This document shows positions 42,662 to 52,215 of a DNA stretch of 64,000 nt, in pieces. The notes under the pieces are model-generated. The model saw only the letters and a list, made by a program, of their open reading frames with translations, had not been told where the DNA came from and searched no databases. Origin of the DNA: Deltaproteobacteria bacterium (GTDB lineage Bacteria; Desulfobacterota; Binatia; UBA9968); NCBI GenBank assembly GCA_009692615.1, contig SHYW01000006.1:1-64000 (forward strand), written 5' to 3'. The position numbers and the translations under genes are program-made. Numbering within the stretch: the stretch's first letter is position 1; each line of letters opens with the position of its first letter.

Positions 42662-43630
42662 TCAAAGTTTCAGCAGCCGCAACGCGGTGCCGCCAAGCAT
42701 ATCTGCTTTGGCGCTTTCGCTGAGCGATAGATTTCGAATTGTCTCCACATAATTTTTTAGCGCCGCCATGCCCTTGCCGGTGTCGGTGTTCACGCCGGTA
42801 AAATCCTGCGGATAATCGCTGGCGAAAACCAAGCGCTCGGGGCGGATGCCTGCGAGAGCGCAGTTGAGCGCGGTAACGCCGCCTTCAAAGCCAGCCATGT
42901 CGAAGAAAACCATGTCGTAATATTCTCCGAAGTTTTTTTTCAGCGAGCCGAAGCGATAACCCTTGGCGACTAAACGGTCTTTCACCGCGGCGATGCCGCC
43001 GCCAAAGTGGGCCATGACGATTTTCAAATCAGGATAGCGGTCGAAAACCCCGCCGGCGATCAAGCGCGTGGTTGCCACGGTCAAATCCACTTCACGGCCG
43101 AGCACCCGCGGCAGATCGTAGTCTTTCAAATGCTCGTAACCGGTGGGCACCAGCGCCGGATGGACGAACAACGGGACATCGAGTTCGCAAAGCAATTCAT
43201 AAAGCGGGAAAAGCTCCGGCGCGTCGAGAGAAAGGCCGTTGACCTGGGATGTGATAGTAACGCCGCGTAAATTTAAATCGACGATCGCCCGGCGCAGTTC
43301 GGCGATGGCCGGCGGCCCTTCCAAGATCGGCGCCTGGGCCAAGCCGACGAAGCGACGCGGATATTTTTTCTCAATCGCGGCAAGATCGTCGTTGATGAAG
43401 CGGCATTCGTCGAGCGGCGCCGACCAGCCGAGCAGACAAGACAAGACTGACATATCGACTCCCGCCTCGGCCATGTCTTGCAGCTGCAAATCCAAATCGT
43501 AGAGCCGCCGATGCATGGTGGTCGCCGGCAGACCGCCTTCCTGAAGCAAGGTATTGCCGGTCTCGGAATAGAGGCCGCGTTTTTTCGCCAATTCGATCGG
43601 AATATAGTGATGCTGAAAATCGACAACCAT
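42662..43630 (-). CDS. ACMSD-like amidohydrolase
   Basis: 322 residues. Opening MVVDFQHHYIPIELAKK carries the H-x-H-like metal site, followed by LPLYELLCELDVPLFVHPALVP (metal His; the first residues read FPLYELL), LKIVMAHFGGGIAAVKDR (His), and RLVFASDYPQDFTG (Asp). This is the pattern of aminocarboxymuconate-semialdehyde decarboxylase and related o-hydroxybenzoate decarboxylases. The metal-dependent reaction is decarboxylation or hydrolysis of a cyclic compound. It lies 16 bases downstream of an MFS gene, so uptake or export and turnover may be linked. Confidence 0.88.
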   Translation of the reverse strand: MVVDFQHHYIPIELAKKRGLYSETGNTLLQEGGLPATTMHRRLYDLDLQLQDMAEAGVDMSVLSCLLGWSAPLDECRFINDDLAAIEKKYPRRFVGLAQAPILEGPPAIAELRRAIVDLNLRGVTITSQVNGLSLDAPELFPLYELLCELDVPLFVHPALVPTGYEHLKDYDLPRVLGREVDLTVATTRLIAGGVFDRYPDLKIVMAHFGGGIAAVKDRLVAKGYRFGSLKKNFGEYYDMVFFDMAGFEGGVTALNCALAGIRPERLVFASDYPQDFTGVNTDTGKGMAALKNYVETIRNLSLSESAKADMLGGTALRLLKL

Positions 43631-43646
43631 GTTTGCTCCTCTTCGC

Positions 43647-45074
43647 TCAATTATTTTTACCGGCGCGCGAGCGCGCCCGCCAAGAAATCACTATGGCTAC
43701 TAGCCCAATCGGCACCAACCACGCAAATGAAAAACGCTGTGCCCCAGCGAACACCGCCTGAGAAGACCAGAGCTTAGGCCCGCCGTCGATTTCCATCAGC
43801 GCCACGACGATGGTCGTGCCGATGGTCCCAGCCGCGGTACCGAAAGAACTCAGCATCGCCGCCAACACGCCGTAATCATTTTGCTCCACCGCGGCGAAGG
43901 CCGATTTCTGATTCGCCGGCGTGAAGCAGCCGATGCCCGCGCCGAGCAGGCCGAGCACCGCGCCGACCACGGCGAAATGGGAATCGACGCCCAAGGCCGC
44001 GTAGCAAGCAATCCCGGCGACGATCAACGCGATGCCGACCGCAGCCACTGACGAAGAATCGAAGCGATCGGCCATGCGGCCGCTCAACGGCGACGCCAAC
44101 GCCGTCGACAGCGGTAAGATCGCCAACAGGAAACCGGCGCCGACGGCGCTGGCACCAAGAACATTTTGCAGGTAAAGCGGCGAGGCCAAGGCGATCGGAT
44201 TGTAGATCATGTGACAGAGAATCAGCGCGACGATGGCCGCGGAAAGGTTCAGGTTGCGAAAGATCGCGACATCTATCAAGGGTTTCTCGGCGCGCAACTC
44301 GATCAAGACAAAGCTCGCCAGGCCGACGGCAGCGACGACAAACCAAGCGAGCACCCAGGGCGAATTCCAACCGAGCCTAGCGCCGAAGCTCAAACCGATC
44401 AATAACGACGGATAGCCGACTAGCAACGTCAGAGACCCCCAGAGGTCGAATTTCTCCGGCCGCCGCTCGCCGCTACCGCGAAAAATTTTTATTACCGCCC
44501 CGGTCACGGCGAAACCGACGATGAAGTTCATCCAGAAGATCCAGGTCCAGTCGCCGAGCTGCAAGAGAAAGCCACCGACGGTCGGTCCGGTCATGCGGCC
44601 CACGGCGATGGCCGAGGCGAAGGTACCGAGCACTTGGCCGCGCCGCTCGGCGGCGAAACTACCGGCAAGCAACGCCGTTGACATCGGCAGCGCCATCGCC
44701 AGTCCCACCGCCATCACCGCTCTGGCGATCAGTAGCCGGGAAAAAGAATTCGCCAGCGCGCCCAAGCCGGCGCCGACGGCGTAGAGTGCCACGCCGATCT
44801 TGTAGAGCCGACGCTGACCGAGGATGGCGCCGGCACGACCGAAACAAAACGACAAACTGGAAATCGTCACCACGCCCATCAAGGTGATCCATTGAATTTC
44901 CGACAAGCTGTTGCCGAACTGTTTTTGCATCGCCGGAAGCGCCACTGCGATGCTGCCGAAGCTGTTGAAAAAGAGAAACGCCGCCAAACAAGTAACCGTA
45001 AGCATCGCCCGTTCTTCGGCGCGTGAAAGCGGTGTGAGATCAAGTTGCGCTGGCGTCGTCATCTGAGTCATCAA
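43647..45074 (-). CDS. MFS transporter, 14-helix DHA2/EmrB type
   Basis: 475 residues; about fourteen membrane helices. Opening ERAMLTVTCLAAFLFFNSFGSIAVALPAMQKQFGNSLSEIQWITLM is characteristic of drug:H+ antiporter-2 proteins, followed by GRAGAILGQRRLYKIGVALYAVG (motif A region) and MGPTVGG-type motif C (VGRMTGPTVGGFLLQLGDW). Likely proton-driven efflux. Upstream of, and probably co-transcribed with, the ACMSD-like hydrolase. Two further Met codons lie near the start (45071, 45062). Confidence 0.88.
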   Translation of the reverse strand: MMTQMTTPAQLDLTPLSRAEERAMLTVTCLAAFLFFNSFGSIAVALPAMQKQFGNSLSEIQWITLMGVVTISSLSFCFGRAGAILGQRRLYKIGVALYAVGAGLGALANSFSRLLIARAVMAVGLAMALPMSTALLAGSFAAERRGQVLGTFASAIAVGRMTGPTVGGFLLQLGDWTWIFWMNFIVGFAVTGAVIKIFRGSGERRPEKFDLWGSLTLLVGYPSLLIGLSFGARLGWNSPWVLAWFVVAAVGLASFVLIELRAEKPLIDVAIFRNLNLSAAIVALILCHMIYNPIALASPLYLQNVLGASAVGAGFLLAILPLSTALASPLSGRMADRFDSSSVAAVGIALIVAGIACYAALGVDSHFAVVGAVLGLLGAGIGCFTPANQKSAFAAVEQNDYGVLAAMLSSFGTAAGTIGTTIVVALMEIDGGPKLWSSQAVFAGAQRFSFAWLVPIGLVAIVISWRARSRAGKNN

Positions 45075-45141
45075 ACGATTTGAGTTTCAATTGGCATACT
45101 CCAAGTCCGCGACGATCTCTAGGTACCAAGGAAATTTCATG

Positions 45142-45197
45142 GTAATTTGCCGTGAATCAAAACATTCCCATAGCGAGTTGCGAGGACGGCAAATTAC
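45142..45197. other. 12-bp perfect inverted repeat in a 315-base gap
   Basis: GTAATTTGCCGT at 45142-45153 matches ACGGCAAATTAC at 45186-45197, with 32 bases between. It lies upstream of the coiled-coil SH3b gene and could be an operator or a hairpin in its leader. The rest of 45075-45389 holds only the sigma-54-like site at 45325. Confidence 0.5.
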
Positions 45198-45324
45198 AAC
45201 TTTTACCTCGACTCACGATTTTGTCCAAAGTCGCGGTTCGAGGTGATCACGATTGCTCTATCGATCGGTGTTGCCGGCTGTCACAACTCGGTATTCCAGG
45301 GCGTAAACGGAAGGGTTTTTTCAC

Positions 45325-45341
45325 TTGGCACAATTCTAGCG
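45325..45341 (+). promoter_or_regulatory. Sigma-54-like promoter candidate
   Basis: TTGGCACAATTCTAGCG has the diagnostic GG-N10-GC spacing (GG 45327-45328, GC 45339-45340) and TGGCAC; the second element is TAGC rather than TTGC. The downstream gene starts at 45390. No sigma-54 activator gene is adjacent. Confidence 0.35.
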
Positions 45342-45389
45342 AAGTTAAAACATCTCAGCCCATGTAATTGGTTATTTAAGGAGTCGGAT

Positions 45390-46967
45390 ATGGAAAGCCT
45401 ATTTATCTGGATCGTAATGATCGCCGGGGCCGCCATCGCAATGTTGGGGGTCTTTCTAGTCGCTTCCGAAAAGGAGCTCAAGAAAAAACGCCAAGAGCTC
45501 GACACCGTGCTCGCCAAATTGGAAGGCGGCACGCCCATGACAGCGGCCGAATCGCCAGCCAGCAGTAGCGGCAATCGCACCGAACTCGTTGAGCTGCGTG
45601 CGCGCAACCAGGAACTCGAACGAAACCTCGCCGCGGCGGCAAGCCATTCGGAGTCGGGCAAATCCAGCGATGAAGAGCTGACGATGGCGCTGCGCAATGT
45701 CGAGATCGCTCAAACCAACGCCCAATGGCTGCAATCGACCAACGAGAAGCTCAAGAACGAACTCGACGATTTGCAAAAACGCTTCGAAACCAATAGCGCG
45801 CAGCATCATGCGGTGCCACAAGCGGCCAATAGTGCCAGCGCGGATGAGCGCCAACGACAGCTCGAAAATGAAGTCGCCGACTTGCAGCAGCAACTGGCCG
45901 ACCAGCGGGCGAAGATCCGCGATGTCGAGAACCTCGAGCACAAGCTTGAGAACGTCGACGCCATCGAGATGAACCACCGAGAAGAGAAACATAGCCTGGA
46001 AGCAAGAATCGCCGAGTTAGAAAAGGAACTGGCGGTGGCAACAATCAACGCCAACGAGTTCGAAACCTTGACCCAGCGCTTGGCGGAGTCGGAACGGTTC
46101 CTACAGTCGCTGCGCGCTGAGCGGCAAAGTTTCGATGAAGAGCTAGCGACTTGGGAAGCGCGCGCCAAGAGCGCCGAGGATGATAGCCGTAGGCTCACCG
46201 CGCTACGCGAACCTTTCGACAAATTGCTCGCCAAACAAGCGTTGCTGGAAGAACAGCAGCGCGAATATCAGCAAGCTTTGGCGGAATTGTCGAAAGTCGT
46301 CGCCAAACCGGAAGTCAGCACATCACCGGTGGCGGGCTTCAATGAATTTCGTGCCGCGCCATTGGCCGAGCTTCAGACAACGACCAACGAGCGCAACTTC
46401 ACCGAGGACGCCGCGATCGCCACATCTGAACAAGTGATCGCCGCGGCGAACAGCGACAAAAAACCGCGCCGCTTGTTCGGTCTATTTCCCGCGGTCATCA
46501 TGGTAGCCGCCGGCGGCACATTAGCAGCCGGGTTATGGCACATGAACAACAGCGGCACCACCGCGCCGGCCAGCGTCACCGCCAGTGCCTTACCGGAACA
46601 TCGGCAACTCAAAGTGGAAGCGCCGCCCGTCGTCGCCGTGGACACCGTCGAAGCTAAAAAAATCGATGAACCCGCCGCCAGCGAGTCGCAGGCCACGCCG
46701 CCCAACGCCGAGCGAAAAGTCGCGCCGGTAAAGCCAATCCAAACCGCGCGCATCGAGGCCAACATATCCGGCACCTATGAAGTCACCCACTCAAGCCGCG
46801 TCTACACCGCGCCCAGCGAACTCTCTCAAGCCATGGGGGAAGTCGAGCCAGGCACTAAAGTCAGCGTGGTGAGCGGTAAGAACGGCTGGTTGGAGATCCA
46901 TTCCAAATATGGTCGGCCGCCCGGCTACATCAGAAAAGATAGCGCTCGGCTCGCCGCCGCCAACTAA
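45390..46967 (+). CDS. Membrane-anchored coiled-coil protein with C-terminal SH3b domain
   Basis: 525 residues from the ATG at 45390, with AAGGAG six bases upstream. Layout: N-terminal membrane helix (FIWIVMIAGAAIAMLGVFLV), a long cytoplasmic coiled coil from about 25 to 305 rich in Glu, Gln, Arg and Leu, a second membrane helix near 370 (FGLFPAVIMVAAGGTLAAGL), a Pro/Ala-rich linker, and an SH3b domain in the last 65 residues (SRVYTAPSELSQAMGEVEPGTKVSVV, NGWLEIHSKYGRPPGYI). The two helices place the coiled coil inside and the SH3b domain in the periplasm. That layout could link an internal scaffold to the cell wall. I do not recognise a named family. Confidence 0.82.
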   Translation: MESLFIWIVMIAGAAIAMLGVFLVASEKELKKKRQELDTVLAKLEGGTPMTAAESPASSSGNRTELVELRARNQELERNLAAAASHSESGKSSDEELTMALRNVEIAQTNAQWLQSTNEKLKNELDDLQKRFETNSAQHHAVPQAANSASADERQRQLENEVADLQQQLADQRAKIRDVENLEHKLENVDAIEMNHREEKHSLEARIAELEKELAVATINANEFETLTQRLAESERFLQSLRAERQSFDEELATWEARAKSAEDDSRRLTALREPFDKLLAKQALLEEQQREYQQALAELSKVVAKPEVSTSPVAGFNEFRAAPLAELQTTTNERNFTEDAAIATSEQVIAAANSDKKPRRLFGLFPAVIMVAAGGTLAAGLWHMNNSGTTAPASVTASALPEHRQLKVEAPPVVAVDTVEAKKIDEPAASESQATPPNAERKVAPVKPIQTARIEANISGTYEVTHSSRVYTAPSELSQAMGEVEPGTKVSVVSGKNGWLEIHSKYGRPPGYIRKDSARLAAAN

Positions 46968-47135
46968 GCCAGCGCTGCTCCGCGTAAAAATAGTCCCGAG
47001 GCGTTTTGTCACCCGACTGTTGAACGCGCCCTGTGTGGTTTTGCAGTGACTGCATTCTTGCCGTGCCAGCGGCGCTTTCATTTTCATGGCGATCTTGTCA
47101 CTGTTCGAGTCATTGGCCGACGATGACCATCGAAT

Positions 47136-48623
47136 ATGACCAAGCAGCCGATCACACTAGAAGCACTGATCCAGCGCGCCACCGCTGGTAAGAAATTCAA
47201 TCGCCACGATCTCTTCCGCCCGTCGTTGAGCTATTACCTCGTGAAAGATCCCTTTTGGCTCTGGTGCGAGCATCATGCGCCCAAAGACGCCGCGGTCGAT
47301 GAAACCACGCGCTACGAAAAGCTCAGAATGCAGCAAGGCCTCGATTACGAAGCGCGCTGGGTCGAGACGAACTTTCCCGACGCCGTCGAAATCAAACCAG
47401 GCTTCGGCTTCGCGGCGCTGAAAAATACCTTGCGCGCTATGCTCGACGGCGCCGCGACGATTTACCAGCCGCAGCTGTGGGATTTGCGCCGCGACAGCTA
47501 CGGCAAAGGCGATCTGTTGATCCGCGACCACTCGGCGCCGTCCGATCTCGGTCCATTTCATTATCGCGTGGTGGAAATCAAAAGATCGGCGGCGCTGCAA
47601 ATTTCTCACATCTTGCAAGCAAGCTTTTACAATCAAAACCTCGCCCTGCTGCAAGGTTATTGTCCGCCGCAAATGATCATCGTGCTCAAAGACAGCAGCG
47701 AAACGGTTGCCTACGATGGCAAAGAAATGGAGATCGACGCGGCGCGCCAACTCTGGCGCTCGCTGCGCGAAGGCAGCGTCGTCCCCGAAGCCAAACGGCC
47801 GCCCAACGCCGCCAGCTCGCCATGGCGGCTCTACGCCAACCAACGGCTGCTGGACGAGAAAGATTTACTGTTGCTGGCGGGCATCCAGAAACGCGAACGC
47901 GAAAAATTGCGCCAGGCGGGCATCCAGAGAGTTGATTGGCTGTGGAATCTACGCCTAGAAGAAATTGTCGAAATCATCGGCGCGCGCCACGGCGAGAGCG
48001 CCTATCACGTCGGCCAAGCTTACAAGCTCGACGCGCCGGTTGTGATGCCGGGCAAGCGGCTCAATATTCCCCGCGCCAAACGCCGGCTCTATTTCGATTT
48101 TGAAACTTCCGACTCGGTTCATCCGAGCGAGCCGCCGCATACTTATCTAATTGGATGTTATGATGCCGGCGGTAATCAATTTGTAAAATTTCTCGCCCGC
48201 GGCGCCGAAGACGAAGAGCGGATATTCGGCGAATTCTTCGATTACATCGGCGACCCGCGCGAGGTTTGTCTTTATCATTGGACCGATTTTGAGATTCACC
48301 AAATGCGCGCTGTTGTGCGCCGCTGGCCGCTGCTCGCCGGCATGATCGAACAAATAATCGACAAATGCGTCGATTTGAAAAGCGCGATTCAGTCGGCCGT
48401 CTACTTGCCGGTGCCAAGCTTCTCGATCAAATCCGTCGCCCCGGCCCTCGGCTTTCACTGGCGCCAAAAAGAGTTCGGCGCCTATCAATCGATGGTTTGT
48501 TACTGGGACTATCTCGACAACGCCGATCTGTTCGCCATCGACCGCGCGCTGATCTACAACGAGGACGACTGCAAGGCCATGTGGCATGTCGATGAGGAAT
48601 TGTCGCGCCGGCTAAAGCTGTAA
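47136..48623 (+). CDS. TM0106-type RecB-like nuclease
   Basis: 495 residues in two parts. The N-terminal PD-(D/E)xK nuclease shows YGKGDLLIRD and YRVVEIKRSAALQISHILQASFYN (the D and E-x-K catalytic set). The C-terminal RNase-H-like exonuclease domain shows RRLYFDFETSDSVHPSEPPHTYLIGCY (D-x-E), LYHWTDFEIHQM and ALIYNEDDCKAMWHV (final acidic site). This arrangement is known from predicted RecB-family nucleases of the TM0106 type, whose role in DNA repair or processing is not established. It sits alone; the next gene is convergent, three bases away. Confidence 0.86.
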   Translation: MTKQPITLEALIQRATAGKKFNRHDLFRPSLSYYLVKDPFWLWCEHHAPKDAAVDETTRYEKLRMQQGLDYEARWVETNFPDAVEIKPGFGFAALKNTLRAMLDGAATIYQPQLWDLRRDSYGKGDLLIRDHSAPSDLGPFHYRVVEIKRSAALQISHILQASFYNQNLALLQGYCPPQMIIVLKDSSETVAYDGKEMEIDAARQLWRSLREGSVVPEAKRPPNAASSPWRLYANQRLLDEKDLLLLAGIQKREREKLRQAGIQRVDWLWNLRLEEIVEIIGARHGESAYHVGQAYKLDAPVVMPGKRLNIPRAKRRLYFDFETSDSVHPSEPPHTYLIGCYDAGGNQFVKFLARGAEDEERIFGEFFDYIGDPREVCLYHWTDFEIHQMRAVVRRWPLLAGMIEQIIDKCVDLKSAIQSAVYLPVPSFSIKSVAPALGFHWRQKEFGAYQSMVCYWDYLDNADLFAIDRALIYNEDDCKAMWHVDEELSRRLKL

Positions 48624-48626
48624 CGG

Positions 48627-50027
48627 CTATGCAGTCAGGAGTTTTGCAACGGCCGACACATCGCGAGCGTTTTCTAAGTGCAAAATAAAATCGATGGCAT
48701 CGTCAACTTGCGCCGGGGCCAAGGGTTGCACGGAATAGCTCGCCATGGAGCGAAAGCTTTCGACCAATTCAGCGGAAGTCACGGGATTTTTCGGATTGCC
48801 CTTGGGATAATCGATGCGCTCGCGGTACGACCTGCCATCGTGGGTGACGATTTCCAATAGCTGCGGCTTGACGTCCAGCGGCCAGTTGTCGAGCTCGGGG
48901 TTGAGAATCGTTTTCACCCGGCTGGCGACATTCAAAATTTCTTCGCTGCGCAATTTGTCGTCGGTGAATTCCGCCAACGAGAGCCGGCCATGCACCAGCG
49001 TCGCCGCCACCGTGTAAGGAATACTGAACTGCGCGTCGACGATCCCTTCGGGGCGATACTTATTCTTTTTATCTGCATCGGTCCAGCCGCCCACCGAGCG
49101 CATATCGCGCGCGCCGATCTGCACGCGCACTTCCGCAATGTCAGCGCAGCCCAGCGAATGTTTGCCGAGTAAACTCAACACGCCGGTCACCGCCGGATGG
49201 GTGTAGCGGCAAGAGGGATACGGCTTCGGTCCAACTTCGACGATCTCGAAGCGCTTGCCCAGTTGATCTAAGATTAACTCGTAATCGCCGTCTTGATTGA
49301 AGAAGAAATTGTAATAGCCGCCTTTGCCCTGAAACAGTTCGCCGGCGCCGGGGAAACCAGCCGAAGCGAGCAATGCCGCCAGCACACCGCTTTGCGCTGC
49401 GAAACCGATGCCCAACCGCTTGGTCAGTGATGGCGAAACCGTGCTGTTCCCGGTGAATGAAACGCGGCAGTAGGCGATGCCCAACGCATTCGCCATAGCG
49501 GCTTCATCGAGACCGAGAATCTTGCCGCAAGTCACCGCGGCGGCGAGCGGACCAAGCGCGATGGCCTGAGCGTGCACCGGCTTAGGATTGGTCGCCAAGC
49601 CAACGCGAATGCCGAAATCGACGCCGACACAAACCGCGGCGATAAAATCTTTGCCGCTGACGCCGCCGATTTTTTCCGCGAGTGCCAGCGCGGCGGGAAC
49701 CGCGGCGACACTCGACTTATAGGCGATGCGGTCGTCGTTGATGTCCAACTCTCGGCTGTGCGCCATCGCGGCATTAACCAGCGCGGCCGATGGCGCGGGC
49801 AACTTCTCGCCGCGCGGCAACACCGAACTCTCCTGCCCCGCGCCGAATGCGCGCACGCCAGCCAGCACTTCTTGAGCGCCCGGCGCGCTCGAACCCGCGA
49901 GCACCGTGCCGAGCGTGTAAAGAATATGCTCCTTGGTTACGCGCAACGAATCGCCGTCGAGAGCGTTATAGTTGACGGTGGCGAAATAGCTGGCTAGTGT
50001 TTTTGTAAGCGTGCCGCTGCCGATCAT
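48627..50027 (-). CDS. MmgE/PrpD family protein
   Basis: 466 residues from the ATG at 50027 (AGGTGA just upstream). Family features: GSGTLTKTLASYFATVNYNAL at the start, AALVNAAMAHSRELDINDDR (the usual N-A-x-x-x-H-x-x-D-x-D region), and KPYPSCRYTHPAVTGVLSLL in the second domain. PrpD is 2-methylcitrate dehydratase; relatives include cis-aconitate decarboxylase and iminodisuccinate epimerase. No other methylcitrate-cycle gene is near, so the substrate is open. It lies 16 bases downstream of two tandem binding-protein genes, suggesting that its substrate is related to their ligand. Confidence 0.9.
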   Translation of the reverse strand: MIGSGTLTKTLASYFATVNYNALDGDSLRVTKEHILYTLGTVLAGSSAPGAQEVLAGVRAFGAGQESSVLPRGEKLPAPSAALVNAAMAHSRELDINDDRIAYKSSVAAVPAALALAEKIGGVSGKDFIAAVCVGVDFGIRVGLATNPKPVHAQAIALGPLAAAVTCGKILGLDEAAMANALGIAYCRVSFTGNSTVSPSLTKRLGIGFAAQSGVLAALLASAGFPGAGELFQGKGGYYNFFFNQDGDYELILDQLGKRFEIVEVGPKPYPSCRYTHPAVTGVLSLLGKHSLGCADIAEVRVQIGARDMRSVGGWTDADKKNKYRPEGIVDAQFSIPYTVAATLVHGRLSLAEFTDDKLRSEEILNVASRVKTILNPELDNWPLDVKPQLLEIVTHDGRSYRERIDYPKGNPKNPVTSAELVESFRSMASYSVQPLAPAQVDDAIDFILHLENARDVSAVAKLLTA

Positions 50028-50043
50028 GATTTCACCTGAGACC

Positions 50044-51036
50044 TCAGCGATACAAGCGATCGATGTAACCCGATTTGTCGAGTTCTTCGAGAAATCGCGT
50101 GTCGACAAAGTCTTTAGGATCGGCGGTTTTAGCCGCCGGAAGCTGGTCGATCAAATCGTTGAGAATAGTTTTAATGCCTTCTAACGAAGGATACGGCTTG
50201 ATCAACGCGACGCGCTTGAGCAGCTGATAGCTCTCTTCCAACTCGCGCTCGTCGTTGAGCCGCATATGACGGTTGATCGCCTTCTTGGCGAGGTCAGGAT
50301 TGCTCCGCATCAGATGAATGGCGTCGACGAACGACTTTACCACCCGTCGTGAAATATCCGGATTCTTAGCGATAAACCGCTGCGTCGTCACCAAACCTGT
50401 ATGTTGGAATGGGATCTTCATTTCTTCTAAATTAGCCAGCACATTCATGCCGGCCTCGACCGCCTTATTGTAACGCGGCGGCTGCAACAAGGTCGCATCC
50501 ACCGACTTGCCGAGCAGCGCCGTCAGCAAAGTCGCTTCGCTGCCGATCTGCACGAAGATCACGTCTTTGTCGGGATGGATGCCGAGCTTGGGCAGCGCCA
50601 AGCGCGCGGCGCGATCGAGGGCGGCGCCGAAACGCGATGTGCCGAACCGTTTGCCTTTGAGATCGGCGGCGCTTTTGATATCGGCGCGCACCACCAGGCG
50701 AAACAGCAAACGGTCGACGAAGCCCAAGACCATGGTGACATCCGCGCCCTGCAAACGCGGCGCCGAAAGTAATGCACCGGTCATCTCGCCGAATGAAATC
50801 TCCCCGGCGATCAACGCCCGCTGCACCAGCGCGCTCTCCAAATAAAGCACCTCGATATCTAAACCGTTGCGCGCGAAAACTTTACCTTCTTGGGCGATCC
50901 ACAGCGGCGCCATGGTCACCGACGGCGCGCCATAGCCGATGCGCAGTTTGTCCGCGGCTGGCGAAGTTGCCGGTGATAAAGTTGTTGCCACGAACAGCAG
51001 CAACAGAAATAATATTGACCTTACAGTCATAACCAT
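50044..51036 (-). CDS. NMT1/THI5-like ABC substrate-binding protein
   Basis: 330 residues with a signal peptide (SILFLLLLFVATTLSPATSPAA). Family features: IGYGAPSVTMAPLWIAQEGKVFARNGLDI, KSAADLKGKRFGTSRFGAALDR, and LLTALLGKSVDATLLQPPRYNKAVEAG. The end TRFLEELDKSGYIDRLYR matches other binders in the window. It is the middle gene of a tight three-gene operon (binder, binder, MmgE/PrpD), four bases or fewer from its upstream neighbour. No permease or ATPase is linked. Confidence 0.88.
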   Translation of the reverse strand: MVMTVRSILFLLLLFVATTLSPATSPAADKLRIGYGAPSVTMAPLWIAQEGKVFARNGLDIEVLYLESALVQRALIAGEISFGEMTGALLSAPRLQGADVTMVLGFVDRLLFRLVVRADIKSAADLKGKRFGTSRFGAALDRAARLALPKLGIHPDKDVIFVQIGSEATLLTALLGKSVDATLLQPPRYNKAVEAGMNVLANLEEMKIPFQHTGLVTTQRFIAKNPDISRRVVKSFVDAIHLMRSNPDLAKKAINRHMRLNDERELEESYQLLKRVALIKPYPSLEGIKTILNDLIDQLPAAKTADPKDFVDTRFLEELDKSGYIDRLYR

Positions 51037-51039
51037 CGA

Positions 51040-52074
51040 CTATCTCTTCGCGCGCTCGACCAGCTCGCGGTAAAAAGCGCTCTGCTTGACCCGGCGCACC
51101 GAGTCTTCGTTCACGACATCTTCGGTTCGAACCGTTTTAACCTTGGGGTTGGTCGTCGCCAATAGCCGCTGCATGTTTCTGATCCCGGTTATCTCCGGAG
51201 TGACGTCCAAGTTGTAGAGCCACTGAAGCGCGTTGTAACCGCTTTCCGCTTCGCGCATGTCCGAGAGGCGCAAATTTTTCATCAGCGATCTGACCACCGT
51301 ATCTTTGCGCGCCGGCGTCTGCACGAACGCCACCGCATCGAGCACGCCGCGCAGGACCGCGTCGGCCACCGCCGGGTTTTGCTTTAAATCCGAATTGCGG
51401 CCGATCAGCGCCAACCCTTGATAAGGAATCGTCGCTTTGCCGAGATCGAGAATCACGCGAAAGCCTTTGGCCTTGAGTCCAGTGCTGAAAGTGTAGCCGA
51501 GATAAGCCGCATCGATAATGCCGTTGGCCAGCGCCTGGGCGATCACCGACTGGTCGCCGCCTATCACCATCACGTTGATCTTGTCGCGGGTCGGTTCCAA
51601 GCCGAAATGTTCCAGCGCCAGCATGGTCTGGGACCAAATACCGCCGCCGATGCTCTGCACGCCGATGCGTTTGCCTTTCAGATCTTCCGGCGAACGAATC
51701 GCCGGCGCGACGACAATATCGCCTTCAGCTTTGTTGACGATGCCGCCGAACATCGCCAGGTCCATGCCGCTCGCGGCCGCGCTCAACACCACGGCGGGAA
51801 TGCTGTAGATCATCTGAATCTCGCCGCTAACCAACGCGGCGATGGTCTGCGGCCCGGTGCGAATGTAGACCAGTTGAACGTCGACTCCCTGTTTGCGAAA
51901 CAAACCTTGCTCGACGCCCAACCACAACGCTTCGACTTTTTCGTTGAAAGCGGCGTGCGCCAAGCGCACCACCGGCAACTCGGCGGCACTCCCCCGCGCG
52001 GGCAAGATACCGAACAAGAAGCCAAGCAATAATAGGTTCTTCAGGCTTTTGTGAGGATAGTGTGCCACGTTCAC
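51040..52074 (-). CDS. NMT1/THI5-like ABC substrate-binding protein
   Basis: 344 residues, GTG start at 52074. Signal peptide LKNLLLLGFLFGILPARGSAA. Then VRLAHAAFNEKVEALWLGVEQGLFRKQGVDV, SPEDLKGKRIGVQSIGGGIW and ALANGIIDAAYLGYTFSTGLKAKG. First gene of the operon with a second binder and MmgE/PrpD. The two binders are clearly related but differ in the ligand-cleft residues, so they may carry different or successive compounds. A CACGAAG palindrome lies upstream at 52086-52165. Confidence 0.88.
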   Translation of the reverse strand: MNVAHYPHKSLKNLLLLGFLFGILPARGSAAELPVVRLAHAAFNEKVEALWLGVEQGLFRKQGVDVQLVYIRTGPQTIAALVSGEIQMIYSIPAVVLSAAASGMDLAMFGGIVNKAEGDIVVAPAIRSPEDLKGKRIGVQSIGGGIWSQTMLALEHFGLEPTRDKINVMVIGGDQSVIAQALANGIIDAAYLGYTFSTGLKAKGFRVILDLGKATIPYQGLALIGRNSDLKQNPAVADAVLRGVLDAVAFVQTPARKDTVVRSLMKNLRLSDMREAESGYNALQWLYNLDVTPEITGIRNMQRLLATTNPKVKTVRTEDVVNEDSVRRVKQSAFYRELVERAKR

Positions 52075-52085
52075 TCTATTTTGTG

Positions 52086-52165
52086 CACCACGAAGAGCAC
52101 GAAGGTCACGAAGGTTTCGGATAATTATGACTCCGAACTTCGTGCTCTTCGTGTCCTTCGTGGTG
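52086..52165. repeat. CACGAAG-type intergenic palindrome, copy 2
   Basis: CACCACGAAG at 52086-52095 pairs with CTTCGTGGTG at 52156-52165. The arms also contain CACGAAG units at 52100-52114 and CTTCGTG units at 52138-52155, so most of the element is a long imperfect hairpin. Confidence 0.85.
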
Positions 52166-52215
52166 AAAACATCTTTACAGTAGTCCCGGAAGAATCCAAT
52201 AAAAAGATAGAATCC

